Of a stretch of DNA of 64,000 nucleotides, positions 33,584 through 47,303 are shown piece after piece. Positions within the stretch are counted from its first letter, which is position 1. Each line of letters opens with the position of its first letter. The translations under genes and the position numbers were made by a program. This stretch comes from Calonectria ilicicola (Eukaryota > Ascomycota > Sordariomycetes > Hypocreales > Nectriaceae): positions 4,836,001 to 4,900,000 of the forward strand of contig CP085831.1 in NCBI GenBank assembly GCA_020809705.1. Reading direction: 5' to 3'. The notes below the pieces were generated by a model. That model did no database searches and had not been told where the DNA came from. It saw only the letters and a program-made list of their open reading frames with translations.

Positions 33584-35425
33584 ATGCAGCCCTACTTCGG
33601 TCTCACTGGAGGATGGCTGACCGCCTGGATCACTGTGTGCTGTGGCACAGCCATGACACTTTTTGGTTATGATCAAGGAGTCTTCAGTACGTCTTGTCGT
33701 CGCATGAGTCCCATTGGCCTTGTTGGTTTGTCAATTGGCGAAAATGATGCCATTGTCAAGCTGCCATACAGTGCATCTCCCCCTTTGTTCTTCGTGGGCT
33801 AATTGATGCAGGTGGAATTCTAATTTCTGATGATTTCCTTCAAACTATGGGAAACCCTAATTCGGATATGCAAGGCACCATTACCTCTATATACGATGTA
33901 GGCTGCTTTTTTGGTGCCGTGTCAGGTTCTTATTTGGGCTCGAAACTTGGATGCAGGAAGTGTACTATGCTCGGTACCGTCGTTATGATGATCGGCGCTA
34001 TTCTGCAAATTAGTGCGTATGGTGCTGCCCAGATGATTGTCGGTCGTATTGTGGCTGGACTTGGCAACTGTCTCAACACAGCCATCGTTCCTGTCTGGCA
34101 GAGCGAGACCAGCAAACCCAGCTGGAGAGGAAAATTGATCGTGCTTGGATTGGTCTTGAACGTTGCAGGATTCTGTGCATCAAATTGGGTCGACTATGGA
34201 TTTGCGTTTTTGACAGGTGGCATTTCGTGGAGATTTCCGCTGGCCCTGCAACTGCTCTTTGGCATCGTTATTATGGCCACTGCTCCTTGGTTACCAGAGT
34301 CTCCCAGGTAAGTCTGAAGGGGAAAAGATAATGATACCGAGCGTTAACAATGATTAGATGGCTGCTGTCCAAGGATAGAGAAGAAGAAGGCGTCCAGATC
34401 CTTGCGTTGCTGGAGGGTGATGGGGCGACTCCCAAGACACCATCTGTCATCGCCGAGAAGAACGATATTTTGAGGCTTTTCCTAGCAGAGAAGGAACTTG
34501 GACTTAGCTGGTGGGATCTCTTGCGCAACCGCAACGGAGGAAATTCCCGAAATTCGGGAGCGTTGAGGAGATTCATTCTTGGACTGGGCACGCAAATCAT
34601 TGTTCAATTGTCCGGCGTCAACGCGACATCCTATTACCTCCCTATTGTGCTCAAGAATTCGCTTCACTTTAGCCCCACCAAGGCTAGGTTTCTCACAGCA
34701 TTAAACGGTATATCTTACACGTTCTTCTCATTTGCCGGAATGCTCATGATTGATCGATGGGGGCGAAGAGGAGCTATGCTTTTTGGTACGTCTGAACTAC
34801 CCCATCTAAGCTTTGACACCTTTGATTTGATAACTTCATTTGAAACTAACAAGGTTGAATAGGAACATGCGGTTCGGCAGTTTGCTACTTGATCATCGCC
34901 GTCTTCATTTACAAAGTACAGATGGCCACAAGCAACCATGATGTTGATCGTTTCGGGATCGGAGCCGTCTCGATGATCTTTGTCTACTACTGCTTTTTCG
35001 GTATGGGCTGGCAGGGCACTGCCTGGTTGTACAACACCGAGATCAACTCGTTGCACATGCGTTTCAAGGGCGCAGCTGCTTCGGTTGCAGCACAGTGGGC
35101 TATCAACTACATGGTTGTCCAAATCACCCCCACAGGTATCCAAAATCTCAAATGGCGCTTCTATCTCATCTGGGTCTTTTTCAACTGGTGCAGCATCCCC
35201 ATTTTGTATGTCTTTTACCCGGAAACGGCCAACAGAAAGCTGGAGGACATTGATCAACTATTCCAAGACGGAGTGAGAACACTAGTCTTTTTGGACAGGG
35301 ATGCATGCAGTGTCAAGAGGCCGAGCAAGTACATCGAGAGAGACACTGAAGAGATGGATGCCGCAATGTCAAAGGGTACCTTCGATAAAGATGTTACTCG
35401 AAGTACTCATCAGGAGGTCATCTAA
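33584..35425 (+). CDS. MFS sugar porter
   Basis: Four exons: 33584-33686, 33812-34307, 34358-34785 and 34863-35425, in phase, 529 residues. Twelve membrane spans in two sixes are expected. Sugar-porter marks are FGYDQGVFSG at the end of span 1 (formed across intron 1), GSYLGSKLGCRKC, GRIVAGLGNCLNT, PESPRWLLSKDR closing the first half, the span-7 QxxxxSGVNATSYY, and FYPETANRKLEDID at the end of span 12. It would carry a hexose, pentose or polyol across the plasma membrane with protons. Divergent from the kinase gene and close to the transketolase. The CreA-type motifs upstream suggest glucose repression. The cargo cannot be read from sequence. Confidence 0.93.
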
Positions 35426-35706
35426 AGACATTCATTCAGATACAAATACTATATTAGAACGGAAAGTTCGAATAAAACTTGAAGATTCAAAAAATGATTA
35501 CAATGTAAATCAAGATTTGAAGGTAATGTCTTTGATCTTGGCTTTCACATTTAAATTAGAGCGAACGAGTTTAAGTTTAGTCTTATTAAGCTAACGAATC
35601 AGCAAATGTCTCAGAACCTTAGAGTAATGAGGTAAGGTTCACTAATAGAATGCGAAGTAAAAAGAAACGACAGGCAACACTGCCCGGCATAGTGAAGTTT
35701 TATTTT

Positions 35707-38143
35707 TCAATTAGAAAGATCATTTGTTTTTCTCATTTTCTCAACCTCGAATAGACGATTATTCTGTTCCAATGAAACTTTCAATTTCTTTGCCACATGA
35801 TGGAGTTGATTGCCTCCCGCAGCTTCTTCGAGCTGTTGACGAAGTCCGCTTTCAGCACCGTACAAAATAGCCACTAGGGAGTCAGTTTTCCAAATAGGTA
35901 ACTTGGATCTGCTTGTGTGCAGAATGCATAATATAACAAAGACCAATCCCATCAGAAGTGTGGTGGCCGGAAAGATCAGATAGACCCATCGAACCTTTAT
36001 AACTAACATCGTCTGTATGACATGTCCCGGTAGGGCGGATTGCGAGAAGCTTTGATCACGCATCCATTTAGAAAGACTTGATGCCAGAGTTTCAAATGAC
36101 TTTTCGGGATCGTTTGGCTTGCCTAAGGCAACCATAAAATTCGGCGGACTGTCTCCTCCAAGTGACGGATATATTAAATTTAGGTTGTCATTACTTGACC
36201 GGAAACCTTCCTGGAGTACGTTTGTCATGCCAACGATAGTGCTTTGGCTGATATTGAAAGTCTTATTGTGCAACCCCAGAAGTCTTGTCTCCTCATTGAC
36301 AGGTGTGTACAGTTGTAGGTTTGATCGAGCTACCCCGGCTGTTTCAATATGATCCAAGCTGTAGTTGATATATTTCGTATACAATTCTTCGAGAGAACGA
36401 TTGTGGAAAGACGGGTTAAGATCGAAATACGAACCAGGCGTTCTATAAGACCAAGATGAGACAGTGGTCTCATGAAGAACCCCCTGCATAACGGTAGATT
36501 TATAAGCATTCACGCAAAAGGACAGGCTGCATTCAAGCGCCTCCGTTTTTGTATCTTCCCACAACGTTTCATTTCTTTGCCAACTGGAGCTAGGCCGAAT
36601 GAATTGCGTTGCAAGAATCATAGTTTCAAGGTCTCGAAAAGAAATTGTCAGCCCAGGATTCATAATTATTCGAGCTGAGAGATATGTATCTGGGCAGGCA
36701 CTTTTCCCTGGCCAACAGAAAGCTGGTCCATTGTAATTTGATATATTAAGGCCACTTTCCGGGATCGTGTATCTTGTGAAGTTCGCTTCGCGGGATTTAA
36801 AAATTGGAGTGGCATCGGCGGCCGAGTTGCTGACCTCAGGTGCGGAAATATTCCCCACCCACTCTGCGGGGCCACCAGTCGACTGCAGTCCTTCCGGAAA
36901 TTTTGTAACGTTGGACTCTTTTCGAAGATGCCTAGAAATATCATTGCAGCTGTAACACACGGCAAGACTGGCAAAGTAGTCCCATGAACAGTTCCCAGAC
37001 GCACATATAGACGTCGGCTCAAGGGTGGATGGATTCACAAGATTCGAAAATCCATTCCAAATGGCGGCCGTCATTCCAAAATCAGCGTTAAAAGTATAAG
37101 GGTTTTGTGCATAGTCAATTCTTTTGCCATTGGTATCATTCAGCGCAACAAAGTACTGTCCTCCCCCTGACCAATGCTTATATGATCCTACATCCAAAGC
37201 GGTGCATCTGCCAATAGCAGCCCTAGACGAAGCAAACTCATCGGAATTTCTGAGTTGGTCAAGATGATTAAATGGCAGTAGCGTATTCTTTTCTGTCTTA
37301 ACAAAGGCTTGATCGTCAAAGCTAATAGCTGATTGTAGAAAAGGTTCATAACCAATGAGAGTGGTTATTGCTAATACACCTAATGCAAGCCAATGTCTGA
37401 GAAATTGTTAGCTAGACTGAAAACATACATGCAGAGAGTGATGGGGGAAAGACTTACGGTCGACGGATCACTGTAGGCATTAGGCGAAACCCGCCCCATG
37501 GCCCTCTGCTCGCGGCATCGAGTCGGTCAAAATCTATCAGCGGCTCTTTGAACTCGCTGAACCAGTTCCACTTGAGTTGTCCCATACACGCACTCAATGA
37601 CAGAGCAAGACATCCTCTCGATATCCCAGCGAGAATTGAGACGACAGTATTAATGGATACGACCGATTCGTCCCACTCGGTCTGGAGTTTATTGTGAAAT
37701 CGAAGTAGAATGCCAAAAAGAGAGCATAAGGATATGATGGAAAAGAAAAGAGAGGTCAATTCAAGCACCCATGAGTTTGCAATTGCACCATCTCCATTAG
37801 CCTCGAACAAAGGGCCGTTACCCTTGTGTGGGGGCTTCGGTGGTTGATTCAAATCGCCGTCGTCGGTTATTTCTCGTAGCGTAGAAGAGGAAGTGCGTAC
37901 GGTGGGTGATTTAATCAATGTCTGTTGGGATATGAAACTTGGTACAGTACCCGAGAGAATTGAATTTTCGTAGCTTTGTTGCGAGAGATTGTTTTTAATA
38001 AATCCGTCACGAAATTCAAGCCGAGAATCGATGGCTCGAAAATCATTTGACGGAAGCGAGTCGTTGGTTCCTTCATCAGCTGCGCTATATCTGGGGCTCA
38101 AACGATCAAGATCTTGAGTGCCGATGGGCTGATATCGATCCAT
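35707..38143 (-). CDS. DUF3176-type fungal membrane protein
   Basis: Two exons, 37458-38143 and 35707-37396, separated by a 61-nt intron; 791 residues. The N-terminal 120 residues are disordered. Then come paired spans (SWVLELTSLFFSIISL, then VVSILAGISRGCLAL) and the family-typical run MGQLKWNWFSE...DFDRLDAASRGPWGG, followed by HWLALGVLAITTLIG. A long extracellular part has many N-glycosylation sites and Cys residues (CASGNCSWDYFASLAVCYSC). One more span, WVYLIFPATTLLMGLVFVIL, precedes a cytosolic tail. The family (DUF3176) is common in moulds and has no assigned function. Tail-to-tail with the sugar porter, 281 bp between stops. Confidence 0.88.
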
Positions 38144-41100
38144 CGTTAATAGTGGTTATTCCCAAGAAGCAATCGTGTGCATTAAAATACGTTTCATCCA
38201 ACTTCAAAGGGGCACAGTGAAGCGAAAAGGAAATATATTATTCGATTCCACACTTTCCTTTGGCGGGAAACGGTGAGCAGATATATTGTCGACGGCTTGT
38301 TGTCTCAGCAGGTTCTTGTTATACAGGTACGTGGCAGTGAAGTGCAACATACAAATTTGTTCTAAAATTAGAAGTGCTTCTTCAGGTGGACAAACACATG
38401 CGAACTGCAGGGATGACTGCATTCTGTGAAGCATAATAAAAATACGATCCGGGCTATCACTCGTGTAACGCTTTTTAAAGCACCCTGCGGAACCCATGGA
38501 ATTGGAAAAATTGTGTAAAATAGGAATACCTTATTTAGCGTAAAGTAAGAGCCTCAAGATTGAGACATCCATCGTGGCTTTGCAATGTTGCCGAACTAGT
38601 ATTGCACAGGTGTAAATGAAATGAAACGGCCAAATACCACAGAATTCAGTTTAGATTGGTAAAACGGAATGCCGCGTCAAATATCTGGTAAAATACGATA
38701 TGTGGGCAGACCTTGTTGACAAGCGTATTGCCATGGCCCTATGAGCTCCATATTTGATGATAAGATCGTTCGCTTTGGTAGTAATTATTTCGCTTTGAGG
38801 AATTGATCTCGTCGGCAATCCCCGGTGCATATTTGTGGTTAAGAATTCACTTATTTTCAAATGGTTGTCACACAACCTAGATCCTTGACTTTACTACTTT
38901 ACTACATTTTAGCGATTGATACTTTTAACAAGCCACCGGATGGCTCATCCTGCAAAAACTTTCCCAGGTAATTTTTATAATTGATCAGAGGTCTATGTAC
39001 TACACACATTTTCACTTCAACCAATCATAAATATGCCCCATCTCGCAAAATACTTTCCGGTTAATTTGATAGGAACAGAAACGCAATTGGGAAGCTTGGT
39101 GAAATAATAAGCACCGGCTGGGGTCAGGCGATCATGACTACCCTCACTCCGACCCTGTTCCTGTCACGTTGATCTCATCGCTATGTCAGAAAATTAACAT
39201 CGAGTCTATCAAGAGAAAACTCTAATAAAAATAACACAAAATCAGCAACAATTCTCAATCATTACTCTAGAGTAGAAACACTATATACAAAATCTTCTTA
39301 TTCGAACAATCTGAGATAGTCAACGATAGCACAAGTGAAATAAAAAATCTCGGTCATACATTGTGCAATTGATTATAGCCTATACTATGTTGCTACGCTA
39401 AGGAAGGCCGTGCCTCTCGTCAAAGTTGCAACTTCAATGTAATACGTTTGGTAAATTCAGGATGGACGTTCTGAACCCACTTTTAAGCCTGTCACTTCCA
39501 TATCCACCCTTTGCGCCTTATTATTTACGTGGCGTAAGTCTAAAAGGGGCTCCTCATAGGCATCTCTTGAGATTCAATGTTCGTACGTAATACACGATAT
39601 CCTACTGCCCGAACGTCGACAATATGCGCTGTATAAACCGTTTCACATCATGGTTAGTATGCTGACTTGGCTAAGAAAAAAGGCCACGGATTTCAGGATG
39701 CAACCGCCATTCAAGACTGACTGAGTACAGAGTGCAGTGTTTATTGCTATCTGATGCGTGGCCAAATATTCCGAAAATGCTCACCATTAAAACCGTGAGG
39801 CTCTTGGTGTTGGCAGTCTAGGCTTGTTTTGTAGCCCTAGTTGAGTAATGACTGATTATCTTTAGCTTGGGGGGTATAATGGGTAGAAGTCTTTACTGGT
39901 TCACTCTCTATGACTACAGAAGTACGTATACACTGCGTCGCACGTATAGAGTATCTCTGGCTGACCCCTCATTCAAAGTGGATACGACGCAAAGCCATCT
40001 TCATATCGCATGGTGGTGTAACTCAAAGAGTAAGCTGCAGTTCAGCCCGACAAGGATGACCCGCCACATTGAATGAGATCTGCACTAGTAATGGGCCGCA
40101 TAGAGCGGGCCAAGTGGCTCTTTGACATGGGCATTTAAAAGTTCTAGTGACCCCCCTCAGCCCTCAAACTTATTCCTAAGCTTATTAGAACCTGTCGAGC
40201 CATATAGAATCCCGAGAAACACCATTTTCCTTGCAAGTGGCTGACTTAGTGTCCTTCAATACAACCTTGCAAAAGTACTAATCAGCTCCTCACGCCTAGG
40301 CCACCACCATGCAATGATGACGTGTGCCGCTTGAGGCCGAGGGTGTTGAGCTACAACATGCAGCCAATCCCTTTGAATGTGCTAATGCAAGCCCAGGACC
40401 AGAGCCGGAGAACGCGAGATACAAGCATGATATTTAGAGTGCACATCCCGTCGCTTGTTTTCTGTCATGCTGAAGACAAATATTTGTGCCCTCGTGACTG
40501 CTATATGCTACTTAAGCGTTATGAATGACACTTCATGAGCTCTTTATACAGCCATTTCTATAAACTGAAAAACAAAACCCAGTGAAATAAGTCGGGCTTA
40601 TCCGAAGCATCCGTCAGAAAAGCATGTGGCAAGACGAACGCTCGGCGGAATATTGCTCCTGATGTTAGCACGATGATGAGGCTGAAGCATCAATAGCCGA
40701 GGTACTGATACGCGGAGGCATCCCGACTCTCCCGTTTGCAATCTGATTTTTCATTGTGTGACATTGGTAAAGTGGCGATAAATTACGGCTGGTTCATGGA
40801 GGCTATTGGTGTCTTGGCTGCCAAGCCTTGGGCTCCGTTATGGTGGGTGCATAAGCAACATGACGCAGCTTGCCCTCAGCTTTTCAACGCTAATAGGATG
40901 CGTGTCTCTAAATCCGTGGTGTAATTGGCTAAATATGTGCAAGTTATACAGCACTTTGGCAGTTGAGTGGCGCTGCTGGAGGCAGCCATGGACCGGTGAG
41001 CAGAAGTCCAGTCTTGGCAACATGTTCATTCAAGCCGTGAGGGATTTATTCAAAATATCGATTTCCCTATGTTATACGTATTTTGAGATCTTTACATTTC

Positions 41101-41147
41101 GACCTCTTCTCAAAAGTTCACCATCTGTGGTAGGAAGCCTCAGGGCA
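38144..41147. other. 3-kb gene-free AT-rich interval
   Basis: Numerous short ORFs of 60-97 codons without motifs. A 97-codon minus-strand ORF at 38204-38497 sits just upstream of the DUF3176 gene and was considered as a separate small gene but lacks support. No transposon ends, tRNA or long repeats were recognised. Confidence 0.5.
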
Positions 41148-43180
41148 ATGTTAGTCGCGATCCACTTACAACACTGTCAAGGGCAAGGAAAAGCCCTCCT
41201 TTGGTTATTACTGTTCCTATCATGTTATAGCGTTTCGGCCAAGAATGCACAAGATAGCTTCTGTCGGAGATTCTCACACCAGTCGACGGTTATTGGCGAT
41301 AGACTCTATGTTGACGGGGGGTATCTAAACTTTAATGATTTCCCGGGGAATCCAGAAAACCGAACCAGTAAGTTGACCCGTGGGGTTAGGTTTAATAATA
41401 AGGGGCCGTAGAAAGTTAGCTAACCAAATAATACAGACACCGGTCTGGGATATCACGACCTCCGCCGTCCTGCATCATCAGACAAAGAACAAGCATTCTT
41501 TCCTGAGTTGAAAATTGGTCTGAATAAGACAGATGAGTAAGTTGGCTCCGCAGCCAGATACGAGCTTAGATATTGACCTTCTTGCCACTGTAGTATTCCA
41601 TCCGTAGCCGGTGGCGTTTTCTGGCCCGATTCAGTCAACGAAAAGTTCTACCTCTACGGCGGCGAGCGGATGGATGAAAGATCTGCAGATCCATACAGAA
41701 CATTGATCTACGACACTAAAAACGATAGATGGGACGACTTGGGATCGCCCAGCCCTATCCGAGCGCCAAACATTAGCTCTTTTGGGGCAGGTGTTGGCGT
41801 ATCCCAGACGGGTTACGGTTACTACTATGGGGGATGGATTAGCGCTACGTCAATGAGTGGATGGTCCAGAGACCGGACCATGAGTTCGAATTTCTACTCT
41901 TACAATTATGATACGAACGAGTTTACCTCACCAAACTCACCAGATGACTATCCACGAGCTGAAGGTGGAATGGTTTGGATTCCAGTCGGGGATCCAAAGG
42001 GATTGCTAGTGTATTTGGGAGGGGTTGTCAGTCTAAACGGAAACGATACATCTCCACAGCCACTCAATGAGATTCTCATCTTCGATCCGGCAACTGAGAA
42101 ATGGCATACACAAAACACAACGGGCTTGGCACCTCAAAACAGACGTCAGTTTTGCATGGGCGTCTCCTGGCCAGCTGATAGATCAAGTTTCAACATGTGA
42201 GTATTCAATGCAATTCCTTAATACGACAACACACAAAGTCTAACAAATAAAATAGTTATCTCTTCGGAGGCCGGGCTGTTTACCCCCCTTTAACAAATGA
42301 AAGCGCATACAGCGATGTGTATGTTTTGTCTCTGCCCACTTTCAACTGGACCAAGATCGATCCGGCCACACCCGGAAACGCAACGGGGAAGACAAACAAT
42401 CGCTACGGCTCCTCTTGTAACATGATCAAGGATAGGTCGCAGCTCTTCATCATCGGCGGTACGTTTGCCAAACACAATGATTGTGATTCTGAGGGGACTT
42501 GGGGCGGACACAACCTTTGGACTGCCATGCGCAAGGATCCTAGTGGAATTGACTCGTACTGGCTTGGGGTCGATGATGTGGACACCAATGATACTGTTCC
42601 CGCCGTCATCTACAATACCATCGGCGGCGGAAAGGATGGAGGCGCGACAGATAAAAGCCCCAAGAACGGCTTCAGCTCACCAGATCTCAAGACATTGTTC
42701 AGTCGCAAATGGGTTGATCCTGGTCGCAAGCCTGCGGACACCTCTGGTGGATCGAAGCTCGGCACCGGAGCTATTGTGGGTATCGCCATCGGTGGTGCTG
42801 TGGTTCTGGCATTGATTGGATATCTGTGGTACCGCTTTGGTAAACGTGTCGTCCAGCGCCGTGAGCAGCGGCATCAGTCGCAAGTTATTCAACAAGCCCA
42901 ACAAATGCAACAGGAACAGGGAAGTCAACAAATGCAGCACGCACAGCTGGCTCAGCAGCCCTTCCATCAGTCCGTCTATGGCAGCAGCACCTTTGGCACC
43001 CAAAGCCTAGTCACCCCGCACACTCCTTCAGCACAGTGGGAGCTAGGAAGTCCTCCCGCAAGCCCAGCATTGCATCCTCCGATGGAGCCGACGGAACTGC
43101 CCGCTGACCATGACAATAGTGCCAGGGAGAATAAACCCCCCGACTATTCACGAGTTCACCATGTACAACAGGGCAACTGA
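41148..43180 (+). CDS. Kelch-repeat single-pass membrane protein
   Basis: Four exons: 41148-41367, 41437-41536, 41594-42196 and 42256-43180, consistent in phase, 615 residues. A signal-type leader with core LLWLLLFLSCYSVSA is followed by kelch-type blades: DRLYVDGGYLNF, KFYLYGGERMD, GYYYGGWISATS, LLVYLGGVVSLNG, IYLFGGRAVYPPL and QLFIIGGTFAKHN, each a hydrophobic-GG unit. A glycosylated stretch leads to one membrane span (GAIVGIAIGGAVVLALIGYLW) and a basic, Gln-rich cytosolic tail that ends Pro-rich. The topology suggests a surface protein whose propeller faces the cell wall. Its role is unknown; moulds have many such genes, often annotated only as cell-wall anchored. Confidence 0.9.
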
Positions 43181-44297
43181 AGTTGGAATACCCCTGAAGT
43201 GTTGTTGAAAGCACACGCTTCATAAATTTAATGCCATACCTTGTCAAGCTTTAAAGGAACATTATTCTTTCATTCCGTTACTTGAACTCAAGCGGTTTAA
43301 TTTGATTCATATTCTAATACCTACTTTATTTTAGATAGATAGTAAAATTACAATCTAGTGGCTGGGCTTTTCTTTATTTGTGTCAATGTCTTTCGCTCAA
43401 TGGTCGTGTCTGCAACAGGGATCAATATTCCACGACAATCAATAGCCAGTGGGCTCCAGGAGTCGTATTAGCACGTGTCAACTCAACTGGATAAAATTAG
43501 GAAAACATTGATTCAATCGGAAAACCGTGGTTTCAAAGGAACGAAGCATACCACCCCTTTCCTGCCCATTAGGTTCAATTTCAACTGTCGCCCCATCGGG
43601 AACCTGGTTGCGACGGCCGCACCTGAGCCACCATTCATAGGTACTAAGACTCAAAGCTGCATGCAAGCTGAAATCAGGGGTGCTTCGCATCGCACTGTGA
43701 ATATTCGCATCATTTTCAGGGGGCACAGGTAAGCATTTCAGATCCATGTCTCAGTTCAACACGTCCACGCGCCATTTATGTCAACTTGCTGTGAGTCTGG
43801 TGTGCTTCTCGATGTTGAAATACTTTTAAGCGAGAATTAACACATCTAGCTGAGCCTTATCATTTATACAATCTTTTCTGTTAGTCGTTGGAAAAAGTCT
43901 AATAACGAATGCGAGCGATGGCTTGTGCTTTACGAAGGCGGCAGTGCCGGCGTGTGGAGCACTTCCTCGGAACATGTGGGGACACGATCGTCTTGAACCG
44001 ACTGTATGTCTGATTGAGTATGCATAAGCCTCAGTGAGACTTAGCGTGTTGGTGAAGATGGCTTGTGAAGCCAATCAAACATCCTCAAGGCCATGTGTCT
44101 CTCCGGATGCCGGCAGGACTAGTCGAAAGGTGCTAATCAAAGCTCACGTTCTTTGTATTCGGTGTGCCCACTCCTGTTTTGATATAAATCGTCCTCTCTT
44201 CCACATGCTCTCTATTCCTCGAGCATTTCCATCAATCCACGTTGAATATTGGTAAACGATCTTTCTTACTACTTTCACTTTCCAACAAGACATCACC
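43181..44297. other. Intergenic, no gene seen
   Basis: About 1.1 kb; short ORFs only. Contains the 5' flank of the RTA1-like gene. Confidence 0.55.
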
Positions 44298-45267
44298 ATG
44301 TCCACGTGCAACAGTGATTATGCAGACCTTTATCACTATGCACCATCTAAGGCAGCAGCTATAATCTTTATTATATTATTTTCCATTTCATCAATCATAC
44401 ATGTCTGGCAAATGGTCAAGACCAAGACCTGGTATCTGTCAGCTCTGATTGTTGGGTGTATTTGTAAGTTCAAATTCTTGACCCAAAAAATATTAGGGTG
44501 TCCCTGACAGAAATTTTGCTGCAAATAGTGCAGGCGATAGGTTACATCGGAAGGGCTGCAAATGCATTTCAGACACCTTACTGTTGGACTCTACCACCGT
44601 ACATCATTCAGACGCTCCTAATTTTGATCGCACCCGCTCTCTTCGCCGCCTCAATTTACATGATTCTTGGTCGCATCATTCTCCTCACCGATGGGGAGAA
44701 GTATTCGCTGATTAAAAGACAATGGCTCACCAAATTCTTTGTCGTTGGAGATGTCATCTCTTTCTTGATGCAGATGGGAGGTGAGTGCTTGCAACACAAT
44801 CACGTCCGATGTTTTTCTAATCATGATTCCTCGAAACAGGCGGAGGATTATTGGCATCCGGAAACAACAGCACAATCAAAATAGGAGAAAAGATCGTTGT
44901 TGGTGGCTTATTCGTCCAGCTCCTCTTCTTTGGTTTTTTCATGGTGGTTGCCTACCTCTTTCATCGACGTATGCTCGCTGCCCCGACGCAAGCGAGCCGA
45001 GACCCGCAGATCAGGTGGCAGGTATACCTTCTCACCTTGTATGTGACAAGCTTCCTCATTCTTGTGCGAAGCATATTTCGAGTCATTGAGTACATCCAGG
45101 GCAGGGATGGTTATCTCCTTCGCAGGGAAGCCTTTGTGTACATCTTCGACGCTGTTATGATGTTCACCGTTGTCGCTCGGATGAACTATTTCCACCCCAG
45201 TGAGATTGGTCTACTACTCAGAGGGGAGAAGATTCACAAGAACGGATTTGAGCTTTTCAGCCATTAG
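44298..45267 (+). CDS. RTA1-like seven-span membrane protein
   Basis: Three exons: 44298-44463, 44529-44780 and 44840-45267, in phase, 281 residues. Seven hydrophobic spans. Typical RTA1 marks are YHYAPSKAAA at the N-terminus, the span-3 region PYCWTLPPYIIQTLLILIAP, FVVGDVISFLMQMGGGG (joined across intron 2) and RSIFRVIEYIQGRDGYL, with a glutamate in a late span. Relatives are linked to resistance to membrane-active compounds and to lipid translocation at the plasma membrane. The family's biochemical activity remains debated. A Zn2Cys6 regulator lies convergently 0.7 kb downstream and may or may not control it. Confidence 0.93.
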
Positions 45268-45998
45268 CGGCACTGACTAGGCTTTCTTTTTCTTTATTGT
45301 ACTAATTAGATTAGCTAGTGCGTTGAGAAGTGGTATTGCAGGGTTAATTTTGTTCACATTTTTTATAAAATCCACTTGGAGTGCTTTCCAAACAGCATCG
45401 GGGCTCCTGATGGATGGTAATAAAACGTGAGCGCAGATCCAAGGGCGGGGCATGTCAGCGTCGTCATCTAGACCAAACTCTGTGTGTCAGAACCCTGTCT
45501 GTGGTCCGTGCACCTCGTTAAATGCTCGTTAACTATTCGCATTCGCGTTGAGAATAACGAGACGTCAACCATCAGTCTTGAGCAATTAAATTATTCTCGT
45601 TCCTAAATACTCTAAAAACTAGTTTATGAAACCTAAGAAAATATACCATACATCTTTTTGTAGCAGTAGTTCTTCCTTCAGTCAAACCCGTGACAGGCAT
45701 CAAGAAGAAACGGCATCCGTTCCATTTGTGGGAATCTAAGTGTGTAAATTAGAGGGCAAGTTCGATTCAACGCATTGAATACAACTACCATCATTTATTT
45801 ATTTCTATATTTCAATTCATGTTTAATATATACTTATTTCTCAGAATATTTACCTTGATTAATTATATTAGTCACCAATATCTTCCACGTGATATGAAAC
45901 GAACTGTGTCCAGGGTAACTCTAAAAACAGCCTCTCGGAACATTAATTGGCTTTTCGTACTTAATTTACAGTAAAGTAGAGGAAGGTAATTTCGCATG
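45268..45998. other. Intergenic between convergent genes
   Basis: AT-rich 3' flanks of the RTA1-like and regulator genes. No gene or structured repeat seen. Confidence 0.6.
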
Positions 45999-47303
45999 TT
46001 AATTCCCAACCATACTAAGCGGCCAATAGGCCAGTTCTCCCCAATATGAACCGCCTAACTTGGTGTCAATATATTCTTTGAGTGAATACGACCACCCATG
46101 TAGAAACCAATACTTTTTCCCACACAAATGCATTAAATAGCTATAGTATGCCACGATTATAAGAGCTATCGGGTTAAATTCTCTCATTAGGTGGGGGAAG
46201 CGGCGAGGAAACACCCTGGGCCAAGAAAAAATGGCTCTAATCTCGTGATAGTCAGTAGCACGTTGGTTATTGTCAACGAAGCAGCCCATCAATGCTTGGA
46301 TGGCTCCTGACAGATCCTGTTTAGTGGTGTTGTCCATATTTGACAAGTCGACTTCTTTGTACAACCCAGATAATTGTTGGCAGAAATATTCCCAGTCCTC
46401 TGGTGGTGCTAGTCGATCCCCGATTGGACCAAACATTGCCTTTAGGGGGCCTGTTCGTAAATTTTCCTCAGATGAGTGTAGTACAGCCCCCATGCCATAT
46501 ACCAAATTAAAGATTTCGGCAAGGCTACTTATCGGGTTGCAGCAGCTGTCTGAGTGATGATCGCAGTTTGGAAAGGCTGCGAACTTATTTATAGTCAAGA
46601 ACACGGATGAGAGATAAATTGCATGACAGTTCTCCGAGGTTATTTGGCCTGCTAAGGCCTCTCTCAAGCCCTTGACGCAGTGTCCTTGATGCTTCGCCGC
46701 TAGTAATTTGTAATATGGTTTCTTTTCTGGCGTCGAATGAGCAAGATGGTATGCTGAGAATGCCATCATGGCGCGCAAAAGATACGCATGAGAGATTGCT
46801 TCGCGCGGAATGATGACCTGAAAGGTGGTGACGAAATCTTTGAAAAAAGAGTTCAAAGTTCCAGCAGCCACATTCGTATAATGAAAATTCAGCTCTGCGT
46901 TGGATATCCAACATTCCGATTCATTCGTTTCTTCATCAAGTAGAAACAGAGATGGAGTGAGAGAGCTCCTACCCGATGATGAAGCGTGGGAACCGTTAAT
47001 ATCGAGATCAGAAAGACATGCCTGCTAGATTTTAAGCCGTCAATGCCAATGTATTATGCAGTCTTGATCGTGGCACCTAACTGTAGTATCCTCTGCTTGC
47101 TGGACTTGATTCTCAAGGCTGCATGGTTCCTTGTGGCGCACGCACGCAGCGCAGGGAACACGCTCATCGCACTAAATAAGGCTTAGAAAATGCTGGTATG
47201 TAATTAATTTGAGCCGACTGACCTTGACACGCCTTCTTTTACATCTCAGACAACCGTTCCGGGATTTCCGATATCCCAGGCGCTTTCCACGCGTCCGTTC
47301 CAT
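45999..47303 (-). CDS. Zn2Cys6 transcription factor
   Basis: Three exons: 47223-47303, 47082-47171 and 45999-47021; 1194 nt, 397 residues. The zinc cluster is completed across the first intron: GCLRCKRRRVK then CDERVPCAACVRHKEPC, an exact C-x2-C-x6-C-x5-C-x2-C-x6-C. The remainder is the short fungal-specific regulatory region seen in sterol-uptake-type regulators, with HAYLLRAMMAFSAYHLA and HGWSYSLKEYID. It would act in the nucleus as a DNA-binding regulator. The small size and domain layout resemble UPC2-like factors, but targets cannot be inferred. Start set at MERTRGKRLGYRKSR; codons upstream in frame lack an ATG. Confidence 0.92.

Noticed and set aside
38204..38497. 97-codon minus-strand ORF next to the DUF3176-like gene
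   Set aside because: Considered as a small gene or regulator fragment, but no domain or splice partner could be found.
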